From the NCBI RefSeq assembly GCF_030816725.1, contig NZ_JAUSYG010000001.1:1860001-1924000 (forward strand): a stretch of DNA of 64,000 bases. Reading direction: 5' to 3'. This stretch comes from Pseudarthrobacter defluvii. GTDB lineage: Bacteria > Actinomycetota > Actinomycetes > Actinomycetales > Micrococcaceae. Shown here piece by piece: positions 42,871 to 51,812 of this stretch (position 1 is the first letter of the stretch; every line of letters starts with the position of its first letter). Below the pieces are notes generated by a model. It was not told the origin of the DNA, searched no databases, and was given only the letters and a program-made list of their open reading frames with translations. The translations under genes and the position numbers were made by a program.

Positions 42871-44727
42871 GTGTCTCCCATGGCCCGCACCGCACCGGTG
42901 CCCGCCGCGACAGATCCGGCAATCATTCGGAACTTTTGCATCATCGCGCATATCGACCACGGCAAGTCCACCCTGGCGGACCGGATGCTGCAGTCCACAG
43001 GGGTGGTCCAGGCGCGCGACATGAAGGCCCAGTACCTGGACCGGATGGACATCGAGCGCGAACGCGGCATCACCATCAAGTCCCAGGCGGTCCGCATGCC
43101 GTGGGAGGTGGACGGCGTCAGTTACGCGCTGAATATGATCGACACCCCCGGCCACGTGGACTTCACGTATGAGGTGTCAAGGTCCCTTGCGGCGTGCGAG
43201 GGCGCAATCCTGCTGGTGGACGCTGCCCAGGGCATTGAGGCCCAGACGCTGGCCAACCTGTACCTGGCCATGGAGAACAACCTCACCATCATCCCGGTGC
43301 TGAACAAGATTGACCTGCCGGCGGCGCAGCCCGAAAAGTACGCGGCGGAGCTGGCCAACCTGATCGGCGGCGATCCGGAGGATGTCCTGCGCGTCTCCGG
43401 CAAGACCGGGGTGGGCGTGGAAGCCCTCCTGGACAAGATTGTCCGGGACCTGCCGGCACCCGAGGGCGATCCCGCCGCTCCGGCCCGCGCCATGATCTTC
43501 GACTCTGTCTACGACACCTACCGCGGTGTGGTGACGTATGTGCGCGTGGTGGACGGCATGCTCCACCCGCGCGAACGCATCCAGATGATGTCCACCAGGG
43601 CCTCGCACGAGCTCCTGGAAATCGGCGTCAGCTCGCCGGAACCCACCCCCTCAAAGGGCCTGGGCGTCGGCGAAGTGGGCTACCTGATCACCGGCGTGAA
43701 GGACGTCCGGCAGTCCAAGGTTGGCGATACCGTCACCAACCTGGCCAAGCCGGCCGCACAATCGCTCCCCGGCTACGCCGATGCCAAGCCCATGGTGTTC
43801 TCCGGCCTTTACCCGCTGGACGGCGCCGATTACCCGGTACTCCGGGACGCCCTCGAAAAGCTCATGCTCAATGATGCTGCGCTGGTGTACGAACCGGAGA
43901 CCTCGGCGGCGCTGGGCTTCGGGTTCCGGGTGGGCTTCCTGGGCCTCCTGCACCTTGAGATCACCCGCGAACGCCTGGAGCGTGAGTACAACCTCGACCT
44001 CATCTCCACGGCACCCAACGTGGAATACGAGGTGACCCTGGAGGACAAGAAGGTGGTCCGCGTGACCAACCCCAGCGAGTACCCCACAGGCAAGATCGCG
44101 GAGGTACGCGAACCCATGGTCTCCGCCACCATCCTGGCCCCCAACGAATTCGTGGGCGCCATCATGGAACTGTGCCAGTCACGCCGCGGCGTCATGAACG
44201 GCATGGACTATCTTTCCGAGGACCGCGTGGAAATCCGCTACCGCCTGCCGCTGGCCGAAATCGTCTTCGACTTCTTCGACATCCTGAAGTCGAAGACCCG
44301 CGGGTACGGCTCGCTGGACTGGAAAGCCGACGGCGAGCAGGTTGCCGACCTGGTGAAGGTCGACATCATGCTCCAGGGCGAACAGGTGGATGCCTTCAGT
44401 GCCATCACGCACCGGGAGAAGGCGTACGCCTACGGCGTGATGATGACCGGCAAGCTCCGCGAACTCATCCCGCGGCAGCAGTTCGAGGTGCCCATCCAGG
44501 CGGCCATCGGTTCCAGGATCATCGCCCGCGAAAGCATCCGGGCCATCCGCAAGGACGTGCTGGCCAAATGCTACGGCGGTGACATCTCGCGAAAGCGCAA
44601 GCTGCTGGAAAAGCAAAAAGAAGGCAAGAAGCGCATGAAGATGGTGGGCACGGTGGAAGTGCCGCAGGAAGCGTTCATCGCCGCCCTCACCACCGACGAA
44701 TCAAAGGACAAGGCCAAGAAGAAGTGA
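42871..44727 (+). CDS. lepA: Translation elongation factor 4 (LepA)
   Basis: A 618-residue ribosomal GTPase that promotes back-translocation or helps 30S maturation. G1 [15 protein letters not shown] near residue 26, switch [14 protein letters not shown] near residue 91, G4 NKIDLP, and the LepA-specific C terminus ([20 protein letters not shown]...[25 protein letters not shown]). GTG 42871 with AAGGA upstream. Confidence 0.96.
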   Translation: MSPMARTAPVPAATDPAIIRNFCIIAHIDHGKSTLADRMLQSTGVVQARDMKAQYLDRMDIERERGITIKSQAVRMPWEVDGVSYALNMIDTPGHVDFTYEVSRSLAACEGAILLVDAAQGIEAQTLANLYLAMENNLTIIPVLNKIDLPAAQPEKYAAELANLIGGDPEDVLRVSGKTGVGVEALLDKIVRDLPAPEGDPAAPARAMIFDSVYDTYRGVVTYVRVVDGMLHPRERIQMMSTRASHELLEIGVSSPEPTPSKGLGVGEVGYLITGVKDVRQSKVGDTVTNLAKPAAQSLPGYADAKPMVFSGLYPLDGADYPVLRDALEKLMLNDAALVYEPETSAALGFGFRVGFLGLLHLEITRERLEREYNLDLISTAPNVEYEVTLEDKKVVRVTNPSEYPTGKIAEVREPMVSATILAPNEFVGAIMELCQSRRGVMNGMDYLSEDRVEIRYRLPLAEIVFDFFDILKSKTRGYGSLDWKADGEQVADLVKVDIMLQGEQVDAFSAITHREKAYAYGVMMTGKLRELIPRQQFEVPIQAAIGSRIIARESIRAIRKDVLAKCYGGDISRKRKLLEKQKEGKKRMKMVGTVEVPQEAFIAALTTDESKDKAKKK

Positions 44728-44752
44728 CCACCGCGCAGTGGAGGACCCGCTG

Positions 44753-45982
44753 ATGCCCAGCGTACTTCCCCTCGGCGACCCGGCGCCGTCGGACGGTCTG
44801 CTGCCTGCACAGGCGGCGGACGGTGCCGGGCGCCGGGCGTACGGCCTCTACGTCCATATTCCGTTCTGCGCCGTCCGGTGCGGCTACTGCGACTTCAACA
44901 CCTACACCGCCACGGAACTCGGCGGCGGCGCGTCGCAGGACGCCTACGCCCAAACCGCGGTCTCGGAAGTGTCGCTGGCGGCCAAGGTGCTTGCCCGTTC
45001 CGGACTGCCGGAGCGGAAGCTCAGCACGGTCTTTTTCGGCGGTGGCACCCCCACGCTGCTGCCCGCTGACGACCTCGCCTTGATCCTGCGGGCCGCCATT
45101 GACCAGTGGGGCATCGAAGACGGCGCCGAAGTCACCACTGAAGCCAACCCCGACTCTGTCACTCCTGAGTCCCTGGCCGTGCTGAAGGAGGCCGGATTCA
45201 CCAGGGTGTCCTTCGGCATGCAGTCCGCTGTTCCGCACGTGCTCAAAGTCCTGGACCGGACCCATACACCGAGCCGGGTTCCGCAGGTAGTGCAGTGGGC
45301 CCGGGAGGCCGGACTGGCCGTGAGCCTGGACCTGATCTACGGAACCCCGGGGGAGTCGCTGGCTGACTGGCGGCACTCCCTGGAGACCGCCCTTTCTTAC
45401 CAGCCGGACCACATCAGCGCGTATGCGCTGATTGTCGAGGAGGGTACCAAGCTGGCCGCGCAGATGCGCCGCGGCGAGGTCCCGGGAATTGACGACGACG
45501 ACCACGCCGACAAGTACGAGCTCGCCGACCAGCTGATCACCCAGGCCGGCCTCGGCTGGTACGAGGTCAGCAACTGGGCACGGACACCGGAGCAGGCGTG
45601 CCGCCACAACCTGGCGTACTGGCGGGGCGATGACTGGTGGGGGATTGGACCTGGCGCGCACTCGCACATGGGCGGGGTGCGGTGGTGGAACGTCAAGCAC
45701 CCGTCCGCCTACGCCAACCGGCTGTCACAGGGGCTGTCGCCAGCCGCGGGAAGGGAAACCCTGGATCCCGAAACCAGGAACCTGGAGCGGGTGATGCTTG
45801 AGGCGCGCCTGCAGTCCGGGCTTGACGTCTCGACGCTGAGCACCGCGGGACGCTATGAGATTGCCGGGCTTATCGCCGACGGCCTGGTGGAGCCCGTGGC
45901 CGCTTTCCACGGTCGCCTGGTTCTCACCCTGAAAGGCAGGCTCCTGGCCGACGCAGTGGTCCGCCGCATCCTGCCGGACTGA
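44753..45982 (+). CDS. hemW: Radical SAM protein HemW (heme chaperone)
   Basis: 409 residues from ATG 44753 (GGAGGA 7 bases upstream; a GTG at 44738 is less well placed). Radical SAM motif CAVRCGYCDF near residue 43 with HemW-type YVHIPFC. Also FGGGTPTLLP, a GGE-like motif and SFGMQSAVPHVL. The fourth Cys found in coproporphyrinogen oxidase HemN is not at that site, supporting heme chaperone HemW. It delivers heme to respiratory enzymes. Confidence 0.92.
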   Translation: MPSVLPLGDPAPSDGLLPAQAADGAGRRAYGLYVHIPFCAVRCGYCDFNTYTATELGGGASQDAYAQTAVSEVSLAAKVLARSGLPERKLSTVFFGGGTPTLLPADDLALILRAAIDQWGIEDGAEVTTEANPDSVTPESLAVLKEAGFTRVSFGMQSAVPHVLKVLDRTHTPSRVPQVVQWAREAGLAVSLDLIYGTPGESLADWRHSLETALSYQPDHISAYALIVEEGTKLAAQMRRGEVPGIDDDDHADKYELADQLITQAGLGWYEVSNWARTPEQACRHNLAYWRGDDWWGIGPGAHSHMGGVRWWNVKHPSAYANRLSQGLSPAAGRETLDPETRNLERVMLEARLQSGLDVSTLSTAGRYEIAGLIADGLVEPVAAFHGRLVLTLKGRLLADAVVRRILPD

Positions 45983-45991
45983 CTGGGCCCA

Positions 45992-46038
45992 CGCCCGTAA
46001 GGGCCCCTGCCCGAGCTTGCGAGGCTAGGGGACGGGCG
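45992..46038. terminator. Possible bidirectional terminator between hemW and the DUF4870 gene
   Basis: CGCCCGT (45992-45998) pairs with ACGGGCG (46032-46038), and CCCCT (46004-46008) with AGGGG (46027-46031), giving about 12 bp with a 5-base bulge. It lies between convergent stops. No T-run, so moderate support. Confidence 0.45.
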
Positions 46039-46042
46039 GGGA

Positions 46043-46453
46043 CTACTTAATCCAGCGGAGGTTGTACTGGTAGCGGTGCGGCTGGCCACGGTTTACGTGG
46101 ATCCCTGCGGCAACGGAGAAGCACGTGAGCGCCACCCAGATCAGTGTGGCGATGACCGCGAAGATGTTCCCCACATAGGGAATGAACACCAGGATGTTGG
46201 CTAACACCGCGGCGATGGTGGGCGGCAGGCTGAAGTTCAGTGCTTCCTTGGATTCCTGGGCAGTGAATGGCCCGCGGTCACGGAAGATCAGGTAGATCAG
46301 CAGTGAGGGGACGCACCCAAGGATCCCGCCGAAGTGTGCCAGCGTGGCCCATTGGCGGTCTTCACTGGCCGTAAGCGGCAGGGCGTTGGCGGGTACGCCA
46401 TGGTACTCGGAGCGGCCCTGGCCGTCCCTGTGATCACGTGCGTTTTCTGCCAC
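46043..46453 (-). CDS. DUF4870 small membrane protein
   Basis: 136 residues. Three hydrophobic segments (about 38-57, 75-93, 100-122). The conserved DUF4870 pattern is ASEDRQWATLAHFGGILGCVPSLL, then FTAQESKEALNFSL and NIFAVIATLIWV. Role unknown; the family is widespread as small membrane proteins. GTG start with AAGGAC upstream; convergent with hemW. Confidence 0.85.
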   Translation of the reverse strand: MAENARDHRDGQGRSEYHGVPANALPLTASEDRQWATLAHFGGILGCVPSLLIYLIFRDRGPFTAQESKEALNFSLPPTIAAVLANILVFIPYVGNIFAVIATLIWVALTCFSVAAGIHVNRGQPHRYQYNLRWIK

Positions 46454-46527
46454 AGTCTGTGTCCTTCGAGGTGCAAGTTGTGCTGACTACTACCAAGAAT
46501 ACTGGCTCTAGGCCCGGTGCCCGGCCG

Positions 46528-47379
46528 TTAGGGCACCGTGAGGAAATCGATGACTTCCTCAACCCGGCCCAGCAGGGATGCTTCGAGGTCAGCGTACGTG
46601 CGCACGGCGCCCAGCAGTTTCTGCCATCCCAGGCCGATATCCTCCTTGGTGGCGTGCGGCCAGCCGAAGGCTTTGAGGATGCCGGTCTTCCAGTCCTGCC
46701 CACGGGGCACGGCAGGCCATTTTTCGATGCCCAGGACCGCGGGACGGATTGCCTGCCAGACGTCCACGTACGGGTGTCCCACGATCAGGACGTTGCCGGC
46801 GGCGCCCGGGGAGGCCATGACAGCGTCCGCGATCCGTGACTCCTTGGAGTCGGGAACCAGGTGGTCCACCAGCACGCCGAGACGGCGGCCCGGGCCGGGC
46901 CTGAAGTCCGCGACGGCGGCGGCGAGGTCGTCGATGCCATGGAGGGGCTCGACGACGATGCCCTCCACGCGCAGGTCGTCTCCCCACACCTTTTCCACCA
47001 GTTCGGCGTCGTGCTTGCCTTCCACCCAGATCCTGCTGGCCTTGGCAACCTGTGCGCGCTGCCCTGCGACGCGCACGGAGCCGGAGGCGGTCCTGCCGGC
47101 GGCCGGGCCGGCAGTGGCAGGTTTGGGAGCGGGGGGCATCAGCCGGATGGGCTCGCCTTCAAGCAGGAAACCAAACCCAAGCCGGAAGGACCGCGACTTT
47201 CCGCGCCGGTCCTCCAACGCCACGACGTGCATTCCGCCGGATTTCTCCACGCGGGTGACGGCACCCACCCAGCCGGACTGGACTTCCTCAAGCACCATGC
47301 CCCGCTCCACGGGGACTTCCGGCAGTTCCCTTCGTGCGGGAGCGGCAATGCCCCTGGGGCCCCAGTTCTGGTAATCCAT
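46528..47379 (-). CDS. DUF3097 family protein (TOPRIM-like core)
   Basis: 283 residues, an actinobacterial family often found by hemW and hrcA. The N-terminal 80 residues are beta-rich; the rest has IWVEGKHDAELVEKVWGDD near residues 117-135 and LGVLVDHLVPDSKE near residues 167-180. This VEGKxDA...E...hhhVDH pattern resembles the TOPRIM nuclease/primase catalytic fold (Glu then Asp-x-Asp), so it may act on nucleic acids; that inference is mine. ATG at 47379, divergent from hrcA. Confidence 0.8.
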   Translation of the reverse strand: MDYQNWGPRGIAAPARRELPEVPVERGMVLEEVQSGWVGAVTRVEKSGGMHVVALEDRRGKSRSFRLGFGFLLEGEPIRLMPPAPKPATAGPAAGRTASGSVRVAGQRAQVAKASRIWVEGKHDAELVEKVWGDDLRVEGIVVEPLHGIDDLAAAVADFRPGPGRRLGVLVDHLVPDSKESRIADAVMASPGAAGNVLIVGHPYVDVWQAIRPAVLGIEKWPAVPRGQDWKTGILKAFGWPHATKEDIGLGWQKLLGAVRTYADLEASLLGRVEEVIDFLTVP

Positions 47380-47458
47380 GGAATCGATCCGCCTAGCGCT
47401 AGCTCCTCAGCCCGGGAATTTCGCCCGGAGCGGTACCAATGCTAACAACGGGCCAAGG

Positions 47459-47464
47459 CATAAT
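47459..47464 (+). promoter_or_regulatory. Candidate -10 box for hrcA
   Basis: CATAAT at 47459-47464, immediately upstream of the CIRCE element, so a bound HrcA would block RNA polymerase. A matching -35 box was not found. Confidence 0.4.
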
Positions 47465-47470
47465 AGACTG

Positions 47471-47497
47471 TTAGCACTTAGGCATGTCGAGTGCTAA
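47471..47497 (+). promoter_or_regulatory. CIRCE operator (HrcA binding site)
   Basis: TTAGCACTT (47471-47479), 9-bp spacer, GAGTGCTAA (47489-47497). It matches the CIRCE consensus TTAGCACTC-N9-GAGTGCTAA with one mismatch in the left arm. It lies 56 bp upstream of the hrcA start, so HrcA represses itself and dnaJ2. Confidence 0.92.
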
Positions 47498-47552
47498 CCC
47501 CTGGGCGGCAACGGGCGGGGCCTGCGCCCCGGACCATGGATGGAGGTGGAGT

Positions 47553-48566
47553 GTGAGCGAGCCACGGAAACTGGAAGTATTGCGGGCCATTGTGGAGGAC
47601 TACGTCCACTCCCGTGAGCCGGTTGGGTCGAAGGCCTTGGTGGAGCGGCATCATCTCGGCGTTTCCAGCGCCACCATCCGTAATGACATGGCCGCCCTGG
47701 AGGATGAGGGGCTGATTACTGCTCCGCACACCAGTGCCGGCCGGATTCCCACGGACAAGGGATACCGCCTTTTCGTCGACCAGATCTCGGCCGTCAAGCC
47801 CCTTTCGGCTGCAGAACGCCGTGCTATCCAGACGCTCCTGGAAGGCGCCGACGACCTCGATGACGTACTTGACCGCACCGTCCGGCTGCTGTCGCAGCTG
47901 ACCAACCAGGTGGCCGTGGTCCAGTATCCGCACCTGAGCCGGGCACTCGTCCGACACATCGAATTCGTGCTTCTGGCGCCGCGGAAGGTCCTCGTGGTCC
48001 TGATCGCCAACAGCGGCAAGGTGGAGCAGCGCGTCATCGACGTCGGGCAGGACCTTGGGGATGAGGCGCTGGCTGAGCTGCGCACCCGTTTCCTCGGCGC
48101 CCTGGGGGGAACGCGGCTGAGCCTTCTCGCGCAGGCCCTTCCCGCCGTCGTTGCTGCGACACCCCAACCGCAGCGGCAGGCAGCGCACGCACTGGCCCTT
48201 GGCTTGGAGGGGCTGGCCCAGAACAGCCGGGAGGACCGCATGGTCATGGCCGGCACCGCGAACCTCGCCAGGTCCAACGTGGATTTTCCGCTCAGCATCG
48301 GTCCGGTGCTTGAGGCACTTGAGGAACAGGTGGTCATGCTGCGGCTGTTGAGCGAGATGGCCCAGGACCACCGCGGCGTGGCTGTGAGCATCGGAAGGGA
48401 GAACCCTTACGACGGCCTTGCCGAGGCCTCCGTGGTGGCAACGGGCTACGGCCCGGACAGCGCGGCAAAGGTGGGAATTCTCGGCCCTACCCGCATGGAC
48501 TATCCCACCACCATGGCCGCCGTCAGGGCCGTGGCCCGCTACCTTTCCAGGATCCTGGGGCCCTGA
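47553..48566 (+). CDS. hrcA: Heat-inducible transcription repressor HrcA
   Basis: 337 residues from GTG 47553 (GGAGGT five bases upstream; the frame opens earlier at 47484). The winged-helix N terminus reads [21 protein letters not shown]...[20 protein letters not shown], and the effector domain with [17 protein letters not shown] closes it. It represses chaperone genes until heat stress. An upstream CIRCE shows self-regulation. groEL and dnaK are not in this window. Confidence 0.95.
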   Translation: MSEPRKLEVLRAIVEDYVHSREPVGSKALVERHHLGVSSATIRNDMAALEDEGLITAPHTSAGRIPTDKGYRLFVDQISAVKPLSAAERRAIQTLLEGADDLDDVLDRTVRLLSQLTNQVAVVQYPHLSRALVRHIEFVLLAPRKVLVVLIANSGKVEQRVIDVGQDLGDEALAELRTRFLGALGGTRLSLLAQALPAVVAATPQPQRQAAHALALGLEGLAQNSREDRMVMAGTANLARSNVDFPLSIGPVLEALEEQVVMLRLLSEMAQDHRGVAVSIGRENPYDGLAEASVVATGYGPDSAAKVGILGPTRMDYPTTMAAVRAVARYLSRILGP

Positions 48567-48654
48567 CTCCTTGCCGCCGGGGTTTGCTCCGGCTGTGCAA
48601 CAAGAGTCCTGGCCGCCCAACTGAACGCAGTACAACAAGGAAGAGACACGAACT

Positions 48655-49782
48655 TTGAGCAGCCACTATGACGTCCTTGGCGTTTCACCCGAAGCGACGG
48701 GGGAAGAAATCAAAAAGGCCTACCGCAAGCTGGCCCGCACCCTTCATCCGGATGTTAACCCAGGTGCCGACGCTGCCGAGCGGTTCAAGGCCGTAACCCA
48801 CGCCTACGAGGTCCTTTCCGACCCCCAGAAGCGCAGGATCTACGACACCACCGGCAATGAAAACGGCACAGACAACGGCTTCGGCGGCGCAGGCTACGCT
48901 GGCCAGGGCTTCGCGTTCCAGGACATCTTCGACACCTTCTTCGGCGCCGGCGGCACCTCCGGACCGGCATCGCGTGTCCGCCGCGGCCAGGACGCGCTGA
49001 TCAGCGTCCGGATCGACCTCCGCGACGCCGTGTTCGGAGTGAACAAAAAACTCGAGGTGGACACTGCCGTGGTCTGCCCCACCTGCGACGGATCCTGCTG
49101 CCGCCCCGGCACCCATCCGGAGCGCTGCGACATCTGCGGCGGCAGCGGCCAGGTGCAGCGGGCCGTCCGCTCCATTCTGGGCCAGGTCATGACAGCTGCT
49201 CCCTGCGGCACCTGCGAAGGATTCGGCACCGTCATCAAGGACCCCTGCAACGAATGCAGCGGGCAGGGCCGTATCCGCAGCCGCCGGTCACTGACCATCA
49301 AGGTCCCCGCCGGCGTCGCCACCGGCACCCGGATCCAGCTCTCCGGCCAGGGCGAGGCCGGCCCGGCAGGGGGCCCTGCCGGCGACCTGTACGTGGAGAT
49401 CCGCGTCAACAACGACCCCACCTACGTCCGGGAAAGCGACGACCTGCACGCCACACTGCACATCCCCATGACTGCGGCCGCCCTGGGCACGGACGTCAGC
49501 CTGGAAACCTTCGACGGCACGCAGGAGATCGACGTCAAGCCCGGCACCCAGTCCGGCGAAATCATCACACTGCGCGGCTTGGGCGTCACCCACCTGAGGG
49601 GTTACGGCCGAGGCGACCTGAAGGTCCACCTCCAGGTGGACACCCCTGCGAAGCTCGACTCCGCGCAGGAGGAACTCCTCCGCCAGCTTGCCAAACTCCG
49701 CGGTGAACAGATCACCGAGGGCAAGCTCGCCGCCAGCGGCGGCATGTTCGCCAAGCTCCGGGACCGGCTCGGTAACCTTTAG
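48655..49782 (+). CDS. dnaJ: Molecular chaperone DnaJ (DnaJ2 type)
   Basis: A 375-residue DnaK co-chaperone. J-domain with HPD ([14 protein letters not shown] near residue 32), a Gly-rich region with [14 protein letters not shown], then the zinc region with four CxxC-type repeats ([32 protein letters not shown]; about residues 141-205), then the substrate domain. TTG start with AAGGAAGAG. It lies 88 bp after hrcA, in the CIRCE-controlled unit. Confidence 0.93.
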   Translation: MSSHYDVLGVSPEATGEEIKKAYRKLARTLHPDVNPGADAAERFKAVTHAYEVLSDPQKRRIYDTTGNENGTDNGFGGAGYAGQGFAFQDIFDTFFGAGGTSGPASRVRRGQDALISVRIDLRDAVFGVNKKLEVDTAVVCPTCDGSCCRPGTHPERCDICGGSGQVQRAVRSILGQVMTAAPCGTCEGFGTVIKDPCNECSGQGRIRSRRSLTIKVPAGVATGTRIQLSGQGEAGPAGGPAGDLYVEIRVNNDPTYVRESDDLHATLHIPMTAAALGTDVSLETFDGTQEIDVKPGTQSGEIITLRGLGVTHLRGYGRGDLKVHLQVDTPAKLDSAQEELLRQLAKLRGEQITEGKLAASGGMFAKLRDRLGNL

Positions 49783-49784
49783 CG

Positions 49785-50564
49785 GTGAGCAACCCCGTCT
49801 TCTTCACTTCCGCCGGTTCCCTGGACGCCATGGCGCCGGGCCAACCCTTTGTCCTCGAAGGGGCGGAGGCGCGTCACGCTGTCACCGTCAAACGACTGGC
49901 TCCGGGTGAGTCAGTCGATATCGTCGACGGCGCCGGCACCCGCATGACCGGAAAAGTCGTCTCCGCCACGTCGTCCGGGCTCGAAGTGGAGTGCGCAAGC
50001 CTCACCCTTGAAGAAAGGCCCGAGGTCCGGCTGGTGCTGGTACAGGCGCTTGCCAAGGGTGACCGCGACGAGCTGGCCATTGAGACCGCCACCGAACTGG
50101 GCATCGACGCCGTCGTGCCCTGGCAGTCCGAGCGGTCCATCGTCCGCTGGAAAGGCGACCGGGCGGCGCGTGCACACGCCAAGTGGGAATCATCCGTGGC
50201 CGCGGCCGCCAAACAGGCGCGGCGGGCTTGGATCCCGGAGGTACGTGCCGCCGTCGACACGGCCGGGCTTTCCGCGGCCGTGGAAGCCTCGGATCTGGCG
50301 GTCATCCTGCATGAAGACGCTGTACGGCCGCTGCGCACTGTCCTGGAGGCGTGGCAGGGGAGTGCGGGTACCGGTCCCCGTGAAATCCTGCTGATCGTGG
50401 GCCCGGAGGGCGGCATCAGTCCTCGCGAAGTAACAAAACTCTGCGATAAAGGCGCTGCGACCGCCCTGCTGGGGCACCATGTCCTGCGGTCGTCGACAGC
50501 CGGTCCGGCCGCCGTCGTGCTTGCCAGCGACATCCTTGGCCGGTGGACGGTTACCGGACCTTAA
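49785..50564 (+). CDS. rsmE: 16S rRNA m3U1498 methyltransferase
   Basis: 259 residues; SPOUT-fold, N3-methylates U1498 of 16S rRNA. The C-terminal SAM knot has LLIVGPEGGISPREV near residue 205 and LGHHVLRSSTAGPAAVVLASDIL. The N-terminal PUA-like domain begins NPVFFTSAGSLDA. GTG 49785 starts 2 bp after the dnaJ stop, as in many bacteria. Its 3' end overlaps the convergent lipoprotein by 14 bp. Confidence 0.94.
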   Translation: MSNPVFFTSAGSLDAMAPGQPFVLEGAEARHAVTVKRLAPGESVDIVDGAGTRMTGKVVSATSSGLEVECASLTLEERPEVRLVLVQALAKGDRDELAIETATELGIDAVVPWQSERSIVRWKGDRAARAHAKWESSVAAAAKQARRAWIPEVRAAVDTAGLSAAVEASDLAVILHEDAVRPLRTVLEAWQGSAGTGPREILLIVGPEGGISPREVTKLCDKGAATALLGHHVLRSSTAGPAAVVLASDILGRWTVTGP

Positions 50565-51507
50565 TGGACCTCGTGTCCTCGTTCTTGTCCGGCTCGCCGC
50601 CAATGCCTGCCTGCGCTACGTGGAGCTCGTAGTCGCCGGACGGCAGATTCAGTGCCAGCGCGAAGGCGCCCGCCGGCCCTTGCGCGGCGTCGGCCGTGGT
50701 TTCCCCGGTCAGGAAGGGCGCTTTGCTGCCGCCATCTGCGGCGCGCAGGACCTGCCAGCGGAGCTTTGCGCCAGGTGACGTGCTGCGCCCGGTGATCTTC
50801 ACGCTGCCGGCTGGTACCTCGGCGTTTTCCTGGGGGTCAATAATCCACACCGGCGCCACGAGGCCCGCTGCGCGGGTCATCAATGCGCCCAGCTGGACCT
50901 TGCCGAACGCGACGTAATCCGTGTGGCCGTCCACCAGGATCCGCACCCGGACCTGCTGGCCGGTATCGACCAGGCCCGAACTGGCGGCAGCGGCGGTTGC
51001 CGTATAGATCAGCTGCTGGATGGCCCGGGCCGCCATGTCTGCGTCGAGATTGCTGTTGAAAGCATCGGCTGAGACGTCCACGGTGATGACATCCTTGCCG
51101 GAAATGGAGGTGGCGAGCTTTTCGGGGTTCTGCCAGGGGGTGAAGAAATCGGGGTCCAAAGGCTTCTCGGACATCATGGCGCGCAGGGCCCGGGTGACCG
51201 GGTTTTCCTGCTCCGGAACATCGCGGAATTCGCGGTAAAGGAAGATGTTCCCGCCGCTGCGGCCGATCCAGTACACCGGGGCCTTGTTGGAGGACTGGGT
51301 GGTTTCCAGCGGCGCGCTGGTGGAGGGCGCGTCAGGCATTGTGCCACCTGAAGCGGGGACTGAGGCAGTGGTGCCTGCGGGTGACGGCCCGCCCTCGGCC
51401 GTGCAGCCTGCCAGGACCGGAACAAGCACCAGGATTCCTGCCAGGACGGCGGGGCGCACGCGGCCCATGGGTCGTCCTGCCCTTTCGGGCACAGAGGTTT
51501 CCGGCAC
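50551..51507 (-). CDS. GerMN domain lipoprotein
   Basis: 318 residues. Lipoprotein signal peptide with lipobox VLAGC near residue 34, Thr/Ser/Pro-rich linker, a GerMN domain (about 75-210, with VYWIGRSGGNIFLYREFRDVP and ALRAMM), and a C-terminal Gmad2-like beta domain (APVWIIDPQENAEVPAGSVKITGRSTS). GerMN occurs in spore germination proteins and in LpqB-like actinobacterial lipoproteins. GTG 51507 is the longest start; ATG 51468 with GGCAGGA gives a shorter, typical signal peptide. Overlaps rsmE by 14 bp at its 3' end. Confidence 0.85.
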   Translation of the reverse strand: MPETSVPERAGRPMGRVRPAVLAGILVLVPVLAGCTAEGGPSPAGTTASVPASGGTMPDAPSTSAPLETTQSSNKAPVYWIGRSGGNIFLYREFRDVPEQENPVTRALRAMMSEKPLDPDFFTPWQNPEKLATSISGKDVITVDVSADAFNSNLDADMAARAIQQLIYTATAAAASSGLVDTGQQVRVRILVDGHTDYVAFGKVQLGALMTRAAGLVAPVWIIDPQENAEVPAGSVKITGRSTSPGAKLRWQVLRAADGGSKAPFLTGETTADAAQGPAGAFALALNLPSGDYELHVAQAGIGGEPDKNEDTRSIKVR

Positions 51508-51570
51508 TGTACTGCCCTTGTCCTTTCCTGGCGTGGCGGGCCGATCCCCCTGACGGCCTGATGACCCAGC

Positions 51571-51590
51571 AATGCTGGATTTCCAGCATT
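51571..51590. promoter_or_regulatory. Perfect 20-bp palindrome upstream of the GerMN lipoprotein
   Basis: AATGCTGGA-TT-TCCAGCATT: perfect 9-bp arms with a 2-bp centre. It lies 64 bp from the lipoprotein start and 223 bp from phoH. It looks like the operator of a dimeric regulator. Confidence 0.6.
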
Positions 51591-51625
51591 ACACAGAGGG
51601 GTGCACCGTCAGCCGCTATGTGCCA

Positions 51626-51651
51626 CGTTCCCGCCAACTGCAACGGGAACG
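51626..51651. promoter_or_regulatory. Second dyad upstream of phoH/GerMN gene
   Basis: CGTTCCCG (51626-51633), 10-bp spacer, CGGGAACG (51644-51651): perfect 8-bp arms whose centres are 18 bp apart, compatible with a regulator binding on one face of the helix. Confidence 0.45.
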
Positions 51652-51812
51652 ATATGAGGCCGATATGAAGTTGATACCAAATCCACTCAAGGAACGCTGT
51701 CGTGCCGCTTCCATCAGGCGGGTATCTGGTCAGGGCGGGTGCTGGCGTAAGATAAAAGGATCGCTGTGCAGGGAGCGCTGGAGAACAGGCACCGGCATCA
51801 GCAAGAGCACTA

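Larger units (their letters stand above)
51508..51812. other. Gene-free divergent region between the GerMN lipoprotein and phoH
   Basis: A 305-bp spacer that is AT-richer than its surroundings. It holds a 20-bp palindrome at 51571-51590, a CGTTCCCG/CGGGAACG dyad at 51626-51651, two GATATGA repeats 11 bp apart (51651 and 51662) and a candidate -10 box TAAGAT at 51748-51753 for phoH. No ORF or RNA gene recognised. Confidence 0.6.

Noticed and set aside
47393-47402. CTAGCGCTAG palindrome between the DUF3097 gene and hrcA.
   Set aside because: A 10-bp palindrome is common by chance, has no repeats, and the region already has a CIRCE element.
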